DNA of 64,000 nt, from contig NC_134397.1 in assembly GCF_050003625.1 (NCBI RefSeq), forward strand, positions 272,174,070-272,238,069. Reading direction: 5' to 3'. Positions 11,151 to 22,990 of the stretch are shown piece by piece; position 1 is the stretch's first letter; every line of letters begins with the position of its first letter. The notes under the pieces were generated by a model. The model saw nothing but the letters and a program-made list of their open reading frames with translations, was not told the origin of the DNA and ran no database searches. Made by a program: the position numbers and the translations under genes. The DNA comes from Haematobia irritans. Its lineage: Eukaryota; Arthropoda; Insecta; Diptera; Muscidae.

Positions 11151-13085
11151 TAACCAAAAAAATCATCAAAATAAGTTTTAGCATATTTGAAGCTTTTTAT
11201 CTTTAATTTAAATAATCAACTCAAAACTGTTTGCTTACTTCAAAGACATAAAACATTAATAACACAAATTTCTAAAATTCATGTCCTAAATTTAGTAAAA
11301 AAATGTAAAGCCATTAATTGTTCTTAAATTAAAATTTCTAATTTTATAGAAACTTGTTATAAATATTTTGAAATTCTCTTCTACTCTTTCACATTAGATG
11401 AATTTTTTCAGTATGAGATCTGAATAGAAACTAGTTTTAAACTTGAATTAATTCCTAAAAAGTGCTTTATTTAAAAAAAAAGCTTTAAGAGAGTCCCAAA
11501 ATAATAATATCTAAGTTAAATTTTTAGGTACGCTAGTTTACCTAAAGTATTCAACTAAATTCTGAGTTGAACGATGTTGAAAATGAAAATTTACTTTAAA
11601 TTTTCTAAATATAAATACTAAATATAAAATTAATTTTACTTTAAACAAAAACTTCAAAAAATCTAAAAAGTATAATTTAGAATTAAGATACCAAAAAATT
11701 CTAATTAGCCAATTTATTCATTCTCTTGTTTGTTCTAACTTCCGTTTCCCTGTATTCCATAATAAGAAATATGTTAACATTACCTTACGATGTTTCAATG
11801 TTGCCAAATTAAAAGTTTATAAATAGCTTTCAGACTAAAACCAACACAAATTTATTATAACTCCAAGGAAGAAAGCCACTCCGACTCTTATTTCTATACT
11901 TAAACCGGGAAGTTTTATAAAGCTCCTTGTATTCCTCATACCACAGAGAAACTTATTAACAATTGTCTAATAAAAAGTCAAAGTAATTGTAATAACTGCC
12001 ATTAATGCAGGACATGACAGGTTACTCAAAAGAGCAAAATATCGCATTTGTCTTAAATTAAAATAACAATGGACGCCTTAGCCTTTCATTATTACCCTGG
12101 CAAAAAAGGGCCAAGGTAAACAGAAAACCGAGAGGTTTTTCTTAGAAGATTAAAACCCTGTTGGCCGATAAAAAAAAACAGGGAGAAGAAATGCCCAGAA
12201 AATAAAAACATATTTAGGACCTTCATCAAAAATTTGAAATAATGGATGGGTTGTAAAATAAACAACATTGAATATAATCCTTGGAGAGGGGGGAGGGAGA
12301 GCGTAAGGTAAACATAAACAAATATCCTTATGCATAAATTCATTAAAACAAAGCTGTAACAATTTGTCAAAAAACAAAAAAGAATTCATGTTGCTACTTT
12401 TCTTTTCTAGAGATTGCCTTGATCTTTTGGAATAATAAACAAACTAGTAAAAGTATTATAAATTAATGGGAAAAAGTGGTCATAAATTTTAAATATTCAT
12501 AATTTTGCAACCACAATTTTCGTTAGGTTGATGAGACAACAAAACAATAATGTTAACCCTTTGCTCTTTTTAGTCGGCGGAAAAGGTATTTGGGAAGCTA
12601 GTAAAGAAAATTTTATTATAAATAAAAATCGTTATTTTAAGGGACAATAACAAAAGATTTTAATAAAAAGTTATATATCAAAAATGGGGGAAAAATTACA
12701 AACAAAATTCTATTAATACACAGAAAAAAATATCATCAACATATCAGAGTAAAAATTAAGGAACCCGATTTGATACAATTGGTTTTCAAAAATGGTACAT
12801 TAGATTTAAGCAGATATGAAGATAAATATATTACCCTCTGCTATTGTATCTACGGTTGTCACTCGTGCCAAAATTATCTACCAAAATGTTAAGAAAATTT
12901 TATCAAAAATCTACCAAATTTAGAAATCTTATTTTGAACTTTTTGGTCACATTTTTGTGGTTAGTTAATTCTTTTTTCTTAGAACGAAATGTTTTATTAT
13001 TTTATTTTAGAAGTTTATTTATTATATATTTGGATCTCTCCTACTGGCGAAAATTTTTTTGGGTGTATAAATATACCTTCAATTG
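11151..13085. other. Very AT-rich intronic DNA, no gene seen
   Basis: It contains decayed words of the AT-rich MITEs seen at 14825 and 36590 (acacagaaaaaaatatcatc near 12718). A lone ttaaccctttgctc near 12553 has no matching right end. Open frames at 12092-12389 and 12844 have no domain character. Confidence 0.45.
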
Positions 13086-13338
13086 TACACCCAGAGAAGG
13101 AATATGATCACCTCAAACATGTTTCAAGAGGAAAATGTTATTTTTGGATGGTGACCATGTAACATGCTTATTGTAATAATGTTGTTTTCTCGCCAAACAT
13201 AACATGTTTTCCTATAACAGATACATAAATTACGAGAAAAAAACATGTTTGAGGTAAAAATTTTACATGGTCACCATCCAAATATAACATTTTGCTCTTA
13301 AAACATATTTGAGGTGATCTATTCCTTCTCTGGGTGTA
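13086..13338. mobile_element. Palindromic foldback MITE
   Basis: This 253-bp element is almost entirely one inverted repeat. It starts tacacccagagaaggaat and ends attccttctctgggtgta. The arms (caaacatgtttcaagagg, aacattttgctcttaaaac and so on) pair over more than 80 bp each. TA flanks both ends. A right half recurs at 13505-13571, a diverged full relative at 60757-60990 and a fragment near 57535-57600. Confidence 0.8.
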
Positions 13339-13394
13339 AATGGGGTTTTTAAAGATATTTAATTATCACAATTATGACAAATTTCTTTTTTTAT

Positions 13395-13745
13395 AAAGTT
13401 TTACTTCTACAGAAAATGTCATATTTTTATTTCTGTAGAAAAATTTGGCAAAATTTTATTTCTTTAGTTTTTTTTTTCAAAATTTAACTTCAATAGAAAA
13501 TTTCACCATCCAAAAATAACATTTTGCTCTTGAAACATGTTTGAGGTGATCATATTCCTTCTCTGGGTGTATAGAAAATTTTGCAAAATTTTATCCCTAT
13601 GGAAAATTTTCTAAAAATTTTATTTCTATAGAAAATTTTGTCAAAATTTTATTTCTATGGAAAATTTTGTCAAAATTTTATTTCTATGGAAAGTTTGCCA
13701 AAATTTTATTTCTATAGAAAATTTTGTCAAAATGTTTGACAACCG
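13395..13745. repeat. 29-bp tandem repeat interrupted by a half foldback MITE
   Basis: Units of about 29 bp (ttttatttctatagaaaat followed by tttgtcaaaa) run through the interval. At 13505-13571 the right half of the foldback element at 13086 sits between units. The same unit type surrounds the relative at 60757. Confidence 0.7.
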
Positions 13746-14366
13746 TGATCTGATGAACAGATATAATATAAAATCTGGCAATAATTGATAATATATCTCA
13801 TTCAATCTGTATCATTATATCTGTCTCATTTTTGAGATCTAAATAGATCTAATTTATATAAATTAGATGTTATGAGATCGAATCTGTTCAGTTACGGTAA
13901 CATCAAATTAGATCGTCCAAATTTTACACGGGTATGTATTTCCCATTAAAAAGTTTATTGAAACTGAAAATGTAAAAAAATTAACTGCGACATATAACTA
14001 GTCCAACGAAAAAATTAAGTCGGTTAGGAAAATGTATACATTTTTAATCAAAATATTAAAACTCTATATATATCTATATTCATACAACCAAAATTTCCTC
14101 CGGAACGAAATTTTAGAAAACAAAATTTCCCTCTCTTATAAAGTATTTTCTTTAGAATATTCTTCTTTCAATGTAGGCTGATTGTAAATCAAAACCTCTG
14201 CAATAAAAAAAGAAGCAATTGAGTTAAAAATTGAATTGTGCTATAATGATCGTTCATCTGTCACACCAGATCATAACCAATGGTTCTTAGTTGTTCCTTT
14301 TTCAATTGCTTTTAAATTTTATAGGTTATAAAAATTATCTTATGTTAGTACAGGAACTCCACTTAC
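13746..14366. other. Intron sequence 3' of the transmembrane exon
   Basis: It is AT-rich with fragments of the aattaaattgattg-type MITE. No further phosphatase exon was found on the minus strand between here and position 1. Confidence 0.5.
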
Positions 14367-14506
14367 CTCCATAAAAAGAATGCCATGACAATAAGCACTA
14401 TACCAAAACAACTGAAAATAATGCCAACCAAAACTGCCAAATTGTAATCGTTATGAGATTGTCGCAATAATGGTTGTATTTTTTCGCAGTTTGGTTGTAG
14501 ACCAAT
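14367..14506 (-). CDS. Ptp99A: Receptor tyrosine phosphatase, transmembrane exon
   Basis: This is an exon of 140 bp with a pyrimidine-rich ctctctttcag acceptor and a gtaagt donor. It enters in phase 0 and leaves after two bases. It encodes a short extracellular stalk (IGLQPNCEKIQPLLRQSHND) followed by one strongly hydrophobic helix of about 24 residues, YNLAVLVGIIFSCFGIVLIV and MAFFLW, then a basic residue. That is a type I single-pass segment with a positively charged cytoplasmic flank. It follows the last FN3 exon in phase. The cytoplasmic juxtamembrane and phosphatase exons were looked for on the minus strand below 14366 and not found, so they should lie beyond position 1. The overall plan FN3-FN3-stalk-TM agrees with receptor PTPs; Ptp99A is my best identification. 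Confidence 0.8.
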
Positions 14507-14824
14507 CTGAAAGAGAGCGAGAGAGGGAAAAATTATTAAAATTTTGTAAAGCAAGTAAGAGACCCTTTTAATATTTCAACATAATGTAAGCAGATCTAAA
14601 AAAGATCTAATGCTAAAAAATAAAAAAAATTACATATCGAATAATAATAATAAAAAAATAATAAATTTAAAAAAAATTTATATTCGTGAAGTCATCACTA
14701 TAAAGCGATTATTTAAATTTTTTTTTCAATAATTCAACCATCTATTGTAAAATAAAAGATGTTTAAGATCGGACAATGTCGACTATATTATACCACACTC
14801 CACGCAAATTTATTATTTTCTATA

Positions 14825-15460
14825 CACTAAAAAAAATGTACTTAGATCCAAAGATTTTGACCTCCCCTTAAGGATTTTGGTATTGATTCCGAGCCAAAGA
14901 TGCGGCTTCTTTAAAGTAAAGACATTCTTTAGTGACTTATCTGGTTTTAAATCTAGGATCAATAAAATTAAAATTTTCGTTCTCATTTCGCGGTTTTATT
15001 AATAAAGGTACTCAAACAAATGCCAGTGTAAAAATCCAAATTATAACGGATACTTCAAAGAAAAATCTGTTTTCTTTATTCCAAAAAAATCTTTAAACCA
15101 AAGATGCTAAATCCTCAAAATAAGTCTTAGCCTATATTTTCATCATTTTTATCTTAAATCTAAAGATTCAATATTTCGGTTAATTTAAGGACAATTTATT
15201 GAAATCAAAAATGTGTTTTTTTTTAGTTTAAGGAAAATTAGCCCTAGTTCAAAGACATGCGACTTTAACGGAGGGACGCAAATTTACAAAATTTGTGTCC
15301 TAACTTTAATGAAAAAGAAATTGAAGCAAAGATTATAAATTTTATTTTAATTAAAATGTCATTATTTTAAAGAAATATGTCCTTAATATTTTGTAAATTT
15401 GGCATCCTAAAATTTAGGTTGAGTAATCTTTAATATGACTTCAATATTTTTTTAGTGTAC
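14825..15460. mobile_element. AT-rich MITE-like element (ttggtattgattccgagcca family)
   Basis: It begins acactaaaaaaaatgt and ends attttttta-gtgtacc, giving imperfect inverted ends. The internal block ggtattgattccgagccaaa and the words gcggcttctttaaa are repeated at 61930-62460. Shorter pieces lie near 48060, 49555 and the end of the window. It is non-coding. Confidence 0.6.
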
Positions 15461-15984
15461 CAAACGCTAATTTTTCCGGGAGATTTTGAAATATTTGGCA
15501 AGAAAATCGGGCGAGATATATAAATTTTGTAAAAACCTGAACCGATTAGGTTGTAGGAATAAAATTGTACCAATATGTAAAAAAAAATGCGAGACAATAT
15601 ACCCATTTTTGGAAAAAAGATTATCTTTTGTAATACAACAAAAACTTGGAAAATATAAGCGATTCATATAAACAAGGACTTAAAGAAAATCTGAATTGAT
15701 AATGAATATCCTGTGCTGGTTACCAGCATATGGGGAAACGTACTAATGACCCATTAGTTGACCCATTTGTCAATTGTAGAATCCCTGGGTGGAGTCTCAG
15801 CTGCTCCGTAATAAAGAAATTTCCAAACGGTAGATAATACTGCGTTGCGAATAATCAAAAATGACAATGGTAAAACGAGAACCGTTGTCTACGAAACCAA
15901 GAATGGGCATCTATGAAAATTCAACACCGGTTTTGCTTGCTTTCATGACCAGACGTTCACGGTTTCATTAGCAGGAGATAATTT
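15461..15984. other. Intronic spacer without recognised feature
   Basis: I see no domain, splice-flanked exon or repeat that I can support. Confidence 0.45.
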
Positions 15985-16373
15985 TTTCTTTGGCGTGAGT
16001 AATAAAATCGGTTCGTTAATGTGCAAAATAAAATTTCTGTAAAATCACGCTCACGAAAAAAATCAAGATTTAATTCTTACTAGTATGTTAACTGAAATTG
16101 ATTTAGCTGTTGAACTATATTCTATTCGTGAATTTTGTTACCTTTGCTCATTCCTGGTTGGAAAATGTCGTGAGTCTCTTCAATTTGTCGTGGGTCACGT
16201 GAACGTGAGCCTTTAAAATAGGTTCGTGCGTGAGTACTGGTTTTCATTTCGTGAATGTGCGTAAGTGGAATTGGTTACCACACGTATCGTGCGTGAGTGT
16301 GCGTGAATAAATATTTGACTTCGTGAATGTGCGTGAGTGCGAGTGAAATTTCACTCACGCCCACACCTTTAGT
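15985..16373. repeat. CACG-motif-rich degenerate array, copy B
   Basis: It is dense in cgtgagtgtgcgtgaat and similar words. It ends tcactcacgcccacaccttt, parallel to the ends of copies A (9560) and C (38755). It abuts the interior of a SINE at 16374. Confidence 0.6.
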
Positions 16374-16560
16374 TTAAAGCTTCTCTAAGTGGTTTCACTA
16401 CAATGTGTAACGCCGTTCGGACTCGGCTATAAAAAGGAGGTCCCTTGTCATTGAACTTAACATAGAATCGGGCAGCACTCAGTGATAAGAGAGAAGTTAA
16501 TCACTGTGATATCACAATGGACTGAATAGTCTAAATGAGCCTGAATTATCGGGCTGCCAC
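16374..16560 (+). mobile_element. tRNA-derived SINE, 5'-truncated
   Basis: It matches the body of the full copy at 40748 from aaagcttctctaagtggttt through gccgttcggactcggctata to tcgggctgccac. The tRNA-like head is missing. Confidence 0.85.
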
Positions 16561-16982
16561 TATACCTATGATTACCACCGACTCAAAAAATTTTTTTTTT
16601 TCAAAAGTTTTCGCTTTTACCAAAAGGGGAGGTTGCTAATTCTATAAATAGGGGAACTTACAATGTGGTATCACAACGAATTTTGGCTCTATGGCTATAT
16701 AAAAATGACCTAAAAAAATTTAAGATTTTTCATTATATATGTGGGAATCCCCTATTTTCCGAAATTCGGAATCGCAAAACTTTAGTTTGGCCACAATTTT
16801 CTAACCCTGAAACTCAAATCTTGGTAACGAAGTTCTCTTTAATGAGGAGTTCAAAGTAAAAATGTATTGGAGTTCAAGAGTATATCTACTTTTTCATTAC
16901 AAAAAAAATGCGATTTGCGATTCCGAAAATCGGAACATGGGGCATTGACTTAATAGTTCGTAAAATCACATGCATCTTCCAT

Positions 16983-17040
16983 TTTGGTAGTACTCCTTCG
17001 GTTTTGCACGGTGCGTTGTCTTGGTGGAACAACACTTTTT
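16983..17040 (-). pseudogene. DD34D mariner, 3' piece separated by an insertion
   Basis: It carries the complement of gtgttgttccaccaagacaa up to the NAPC block, then jumps by an internal deletion of roughly 190 bp to the AKPKEYYQNG-like region. It is the continuation of 18501-19048, split by the element at 17041-18500. Confidence 0.85.
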
Positions 17041-18500
17041 TATACCCACCACTATAGAATGGTGACGGGGGTATAATAAGTTTGTCATTCCGTTTGTAAC
17101 ACATCGAAATATCGATTTCCGACTATATAAAGTATATATATTCTTGATCAGGGAGAAATTCTAAGACGATATAACCATGTCCGTCTGTCTGTTGTAATCA
17201 CGCTACAGTCTTCAATAATGAAGCAATCGAGCTCTTTTGTCTGCAGGCAAGTCAAGTTCGAAGATGGGCTATATCGGTCCAGGTTTTGATATAGTCCCCA
17301 TATAAACCGACCTCCCGATTTGGGGTCTTGGGCTTATAGAAATCGTAGTTTTTATCCAATTTGCCTGAAATTTGAAATCTAGAGGTATTTTATGACCATA
17401 AAGAGGTCTGCCAAAAATGGTGAGTATCGGTCCATGTTTTGGTATAGCCCCCATATAGACCGATCTCCCGATTTTACTTCTTGGGCTTATAGAAACCGCA
17501 GTTTTTATTCAATTTACCTGAAATTGGAAATCTAGAGGTATTGTAGGAGCATAAATACGTGTGGCAAAAATTATGAGTATCTGCCCATATTTTGGTATAG
17601 CCCCCATATAGACCGATCTCCCGATTTTACTTCTTGGACTTATAAAAACCGTAGTTTTTATTCAATCTACCTGAAATTGGAAATCTAGAGGTATTGTAGG
17701 ACCACAAATACGTGTGCCAAAAATTGTGAGTATCGGTTTATGTTTTGGTATGGTCCCCATATAAAACGACCTCCCAATTTGGGGTCTTGGGCTTATAGAA
17801 ACCGTAGTTTTTATCCAATTTGTCTGAAATTGAAAATCTAGAGGTATTTTAGGACCATAAAGAGGTGTGCCGATTTTACTTCTTGGGCTTCTAGAATCCG
17901 AAGTTTTTATACTATTTGCCTGAAATTGGAAATCTAGTGGTATTTTCGGGTCATAAAACGGTGAGTATCGGTCCATATTTTAGTATAGCCCATAGCCATA
18001 AGAACGATCTCCCGATTTAACTCCTTGGGTTTCTAGAAACCGTAGTTTTTATCTGATTTGCCTGAAATTGTAAGTATTCTGGTGTTTTAGACTCACAAAA
18101 ACGTGTACCGGATTAAGTTTTTATCGGTCCATTTGGTAATGCCTACATATAGACCGACTTCACTTCTTGAGGGTGTAGAAGGCGCACTGATCATGAAAAT
18201 TGCTTGAAATTCCAGATTTTACTTCTACAGATTAAAGATTTCAAATCAAGACGTCATTTTATAATTTTCTTGCACCCTTACAAGAGATGTTAATGATTCC
18301 TCTAAACCTCAAACAAAAATGGTTCTTATGAATCCAGAATCTGATATAGTCCTCATAGGTGAAATCTTTAAATTTATCTTCGGGAAGTGTTCTCAAGTCC
18401 TCAAGCCCTCCTGAAATTTCAAAGGAAACCCTAATATTTGGGTCATGGTGGTGGGTATTTAAGATTCGGCCCGGCCGAACTTAGTGCTGTATATACTTGT
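17041..18500 (+). mobile_element. Helentron/DINE-like element, copy 2, nested in a mariner
   Basis: It is a near-full relative of 4605-6054: tatacccaccactat start, internal 150-bp units, subterminal ggtggtgggta, ttcggcccggccgaa hairpin and tatacttg end. It interrupts a mariner transposase gene within a T run. Comparison with the intact mariner sequence at 22560 shows at most a 1-2 nt duplication, that is, insertion between T residues without a real target duplication. This is as expected for Helentrons. Confidence 0.78.
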
Positions 18501-19048
18501 TCTTCTTCATATGGGTCGTTTTGCCGCGATTTTGACCTTCAAACGCTCCAATACCGCCAAATAATAGTCACTGTTGATGGTTTTTCCCTTCTCAAGATAA
18601 TCGATAAAAATTATTCCATGCGCATCCCAAAAAACTGAGGCCATTACTTTGCCATCGAACTTTTGAGTCTTCCTACGCTTCGGAGACGGTTCACCGGTCG
18701 CTGTCCACTCAGCCGACTGTCGATTGGACTCAGGAGTGTAATGATGGAGCCATGTTTTATCCTTTGTCACATATCGACGAAAAAACTCGGGTGTATTACG
18801 AGTTAACAGCTGCAAACACTGCTCAGAATCATCAACACGTTGTTGTTTTTGGTCAAATGTGAGTTCGAGCGGCACCCATTTTGCACAGAGCTTCCGCATA
18901 TCCAAATATTGATGAATGATATGACCAACTCGTTCCTTTGATATCTTTAAGGCCTCTGCTATCTCGATCAACTTCATTTTACGGTCATTCAAAATCATTT
19001 TGTGGATTTTTTGACTTTTTCGTCGGTAACCACATCTTTCGGGCGTCC
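18501..19048 (-). pseudogene. DD34D mariner transposase fragment
   Basis: A minus-strand open frame (18507-18998) reads LNDRKMKLIEIAEALKISKE, then the second helix-turn-helix region, LTFDQKQQRVDDSEQCLQLL, and the first catalytic Asp in a diverged TKDKTWLHHY (DETW in the sister copies). It runs up to ERLKVKIAAKRP, where the 17041-18500 element interrupts it. The element's own 5' end is lost near 19048. It cannot make a transposase. Confidence 0.9.
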
Positions 19049-21017
19049 AGGATTTGAGACTTTCCTATGTACAGAGTCCAAAGTGGGCTAACGTTTTTCC
19101 CCCAAGGGATTCGCGCTGAATAACACTTATTACATTTTATTCTTAAGATATATTTTTTCATCAGTTAGTGTTAATTGCTACACGATATGGCTCTGTTTCA
19201 TTTGGGTTTCGAGGCTCATTATCATAAATAGGAATCATTTTCATACCGCATCTACCGAAAAAAACAACCAATTTTGGTAGAATTTTACCAACTGTGACAA
19301 CCGTGTTCTCTACCCACCTGCATAGATGCAAAAATTTTAATGAATGGTCATTTCACATTCCAGTGCTATAGAAATAAAATAAATGATACTGGTAATGCAA
19401 TTATTTGTAAAGTATTTTGTTTTTCTATATAGGCCACAATTCAAGGAGACTAATTAACTGAGGCCATTTTCTAAAAGCTTAACAGTTTTTTTGTTGTTGT
19501 AAATGAATCTCCTGCACTTTTTGTCCTAACAGAAAATATCGTTAAAATTAAATTGTAATGGAATATATGTTAAAAAAAAACAACAAGCAAATAAAATAAT
19601 GGTGATATAGACAAAACAAAAAACGAAATAAATTGTCACTCATTGTGGCAGGACAGAGTGAACTTAATGGACTTCTGCTAAGTAATGAATAGAAAACGGA
19701 TCATTTGGAAATGTAGAAATATTCTTCATTGTCGCTCGTAAATGGCTATGGTTTCCTAAGGGTCGGCAATGTTTAAGTGTCTACCTTAAATGGCCATAAA
19801 CATTAAGGTTAAGCCACAAAACATTCTCCTGTGACACAGTGCAAATTAGTTCTTATTGTTGCCAGGCTTTTGGCCAAAGGAAGCTATTTACAATATAAGG
19901 TAGACAAACAACCATGTTGTCCCATTCCATAAGAGAAAAAAAACATGGAAGGTTGGTTGAACGGATGAAAGGAAGGAACCATAAACGGAAACGGAACTAT
20001 CCAGCCAGCCACTCGTTCAGGAATAATTCTTGCTCAAACAATTGCCCCAAACATGGTGCAGCAACAGGCAAGCTCCACAATAATAATCACCATTCACCTA
20101 AAAGAATATTGCATTGCATTCAGGTGTATCGTTGGCATTTTATTAAGCGTAAAATTTGCTCATTTTTTCCACATTGTATTCTGGGTATATAAATGATTTG
20201 TTTTCTTCTTTGTTAGTTTATGGCTCATTTTTCCTTTCCATAGAGATCTTCTTCAGCAGAAGTTCTGTAATATTCGCATTTGGTCAAAAGAAAAAAAAAA
20301 GCTTAAGGTTTCTCTTTTTGCTTTCCATTCTTTTTATACACACGCATTTAGTATGCGCTTGTGTTCAAGTTTAACAATTTCGTTTCCGTTTCCTTATAAA
20401 AATCGCACACACACACATTCAAATGACAATACTAAATAAAAACGTACAACAGCTGCGAATGAAATAACAAGGATTTCAACATTCATAAGTGTTTCTCCCT
20501 ATTTAAGAACAAAAGATTTATAGTTGACCATTTTATTTTGTTTGTCCTTTCTCGATCCATGTCACCAATTTTAGTGAAAGACACATTTTTTTCTTTTTGT
20601 TTCGGAAAACAAAAGATGTACAAATGAGGAAAATTTAGAGTCTGTCCATAAGCATTGAAGTATAAATAAAGATTTTCTTAATGACTCCAATGTTTTTTTT
20701 TTCGGGAGAAAATCGTAAAGATGGCTTTTGAGGCGAGAATTTTGCATTTTAAAATTGTTTATTTAAGAAAAGAGAATAAATAAATGAGCCAATATCCATC
20801 ATGTTGCCGGTGGATGAAAGCAGCTTTTCTCAAATTAAGTTATGTTGTTCCAACCAAATCACTCACAAATATTAGTTAGTAACACCTGAATATGCAATTT
20901 GTCATTACAAAACTTATCGTTCAACTTTCATAATTTATAAGATACATTTCAGAGAATATGCCCATAAAATAATCCGGATAACTAATCAAGAGAACTTACA
21001 CTGAGAGAAGGAAGCCA
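19049..21017. other. Intronic DNA, no gene seen
   Basis: It is AT-rich, with a short (CA)n run near 20405. The open frame at 19914 is basic and Asn/His-rich without a recognisable domain or splice context; I do not regard it as a gene. Confidence 0.45.
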
Positions 21018-21260
21018 AGCACCAAAAAGTTTTTCAGCTGTGGATTATACCACCTCAGTAATGCTGGTCACATTTCTGAGTGTTTCAAAGATTCTCTAAG
21101 TGGTTTCACTGCAATGTGGAACGCCGTTCGGACTCGGTTATAAAAAGGAGGTGCATTGTCATTGAGCTTAATCGGGCAGCTCTCAGTGGTAAGAAAATAG
21201 TTCAGCACTGTGGTATCACAATGAACTGAATAATCTAAGTGAGCCTGAAATATCGGGTCT
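21018..21260 (+). mobile_element. tRNA-derived SINE, headless
   Basis: It matches the SINE body from caccaaaaagtttttcagc through gccgttcggactcgg to gtgagcctgaaatatcggg. The tRNA-like 5' part and the tail are missing. Confidence 0.85.
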
Positions 21261-21699
21261 AAATGAGCATGTCTAAAATTTCTTTCCGGAGGAGTACAAA
21301 GGAATCAACTTAATGGTTACGAGACACAGAGCCTTCTCGAAGTCATGCCATCGGTGTAATGGGGCGGATATTTCTTCCTGATAATAAGGTAATAGAATGC
21401 CATGACTGTTAGAACGTTCAACGGAAGTAATTTCCATGAATTCAATTAGGTTGGCTCAATCGATTGGAAAAAGGGGTTATTTTTTGCTACAGGTTTTGGT
21501 TCCAACTTTTATTCCTCGAAAAATTGTGGAATATATTTCAGTTTTTGTTCAATCCAAAACACATTTGCAGTTGAAGCTGTTCGGTTTCCTTAATCAGAGG
21601 TTCTTTAACTCGGCTTGTGTGTGCTAACTAAATCGTTACTTTTCTTGTGATGACTATAGCGATTGATGAGTAAAAGAGTTACATGGCCCATTGGATATA

Positions 21700-22924
21700 A
21701 CAGGTTGGCTGATAAGTCCCCGGTCTGACCAACCAACCTTCAAATGATTCGTGTCAAAATTTGACGTCTGTAAGTCAATTAGTTTGTGAGATAGAGCGTC
21801 TTTTGTGAAGCAACTTTTGTTATTGTGAAAAAATGGAAAAAGGGAATTTCGTGTTTTGATAAAATATTGTTTTCTGAAGGGAAAAAATACGGTGGAAGCA
21901 AAAACTTGGCGTGATAATCAGTTTCCGGACTCTGCCCCAGGGAAATCAACAATAATTGATTGGTATGCAAAATTCAAGCCTGGTGAAATGAGCATGGAGG
22001 ACGGTGAACGCAGTGGACGCCCGAAAGAGGTGGTTTACCGACGAAAACATCAAAAAAATCCACAAAATGATTTTGAATGACCGTAAAATGAAGTTGATCG
22101 AGATAGCAGAGGCCTTAAAGATATCAAAGGAACGTGTTGGTCATATCATTCATCAATATTTGGATATGCGGAAGCTCTGTGCAAAATGGGTGCCGCGCGA
22201 GCTCACATTTGACCAAAAACAACAACGTGTTGATGATTCTGAGCGGTGTTTGCAGCTGTTAACTCGTAATACACCCGCGATTTTCCATCGATATGTGACA
22301 ATGGATGAAACATGGCTCCATCACTACACTCCTGAGTCCAATCGACAGTCGGCTGAGTGGACAGCGATCGGTGAACCGTCTCCGAAGCGTGGAAAGACTC
22401 AAAAGCCCGGTGGCAAAGTAATGGCCTCTGTTTTTTGAGATGCGCATGAAATAATTTTTATCGATTATCTTGAGAAGCGAAAAACCATCAACAGTGACTA
22501 TCATATGGTGTTATTGGAGCGTTTGAAGGTTAAAATCGCGGCAAAACGGCCCCATATGAAGAAGAAAAAAGTGTTGTTCCACCAAGACAACGCACCGTGC
22601 CACAAGTCATTGAGAACGATGGCAAAAATTCATCAATTGGGCTTCGAATTGCTTCCCCAACCGGTATTCTCCAGTTCTGGCCCCAGCGAATTTTTTTGTT
22701 CCCAGACCTCAATGCTCGCAGCGAAAAAATTTGGCTGCAATGAAGAGGTGATCGCCGAAACTGAGGCCTATTTTGAGGCAAAACCGAAGGAGTACTACCA
22801 AAATGGTATCAAAAAATTGGAAGGTCGTTATAATCGTAGTATCGCTCTTGAAGGGAACTATGTTGAATAATAAAAACGAATTGTGTTTTTCTTTGTTAGA
22901 CCGGGGACTTATCAGCCAACCTGT
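21700..22924 (+). mobile_element. DD34D mariner, full length, inactive (copy b)
   Basis: It is 1225 bp with 27-28-bp inverted ends (acaggttggctgataagtcc ...) flanked by TA. The transposase is recognisable throughout: PDSAPGKSTIIDWYAKF, KISKERVGHIIHQYL, DETWLHHY, FHQDNAPCHKS. It is broken by a frameshift within the first ten codons (shared with copy c at 42063), another near 22030, a TGA for Trp near 22436, and a frameshift across the third catalytic block. It is a dead copy. Confidence 0.93.
22004..22438 (+). pseudogene. DD34D mariner transposase, middle segment of copy b
   Basis: The open segment covers the second half of the helix-turn-helix region and the first catalytic Asp (VTMDETWLHHYTPESNRQSA). 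It stops at a TGA where sister copies read MASVFW. A further segment resumes at 22505 with the second Asp in LFHQDNAPCHKS. The third Asp block is frameshifted. Confidence 0.88.
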
Positions 22925-22990
22925 TAGTATTGGCTTATAAAGCGAATGGTCCATGGTTCGATAATCCGTCCGGGCAGAGGTAAACTTTTA

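Larger units (their letters stand above)
21672..22990 (+). mobile_element. Second SINE family (tRNA-like head), split by a mariner
   Basis: The left piece is gttacatggcccattggata and the right piece starts gtattggcttataaagcg. Together they match the head at 45968-46045. The right piece continues ggtccatggttcgataatcc, a degenerate B box, and gtccgggcagaggtaaac. The mariner at 21700-22924 sits between them at a TA. Confidence 0.65.

Noticed and set aside
12553..12570. Left end of a TTAA element (ttaaccctttgctc)
   Set aside because: No matching right end was found downstream.
19914..20192. 92-codon frame rich in Asn, His and Arg
   Set aside because: No domain, no splice context and AT-rich neighbours. 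Its composition is explained by A-rich repeats.
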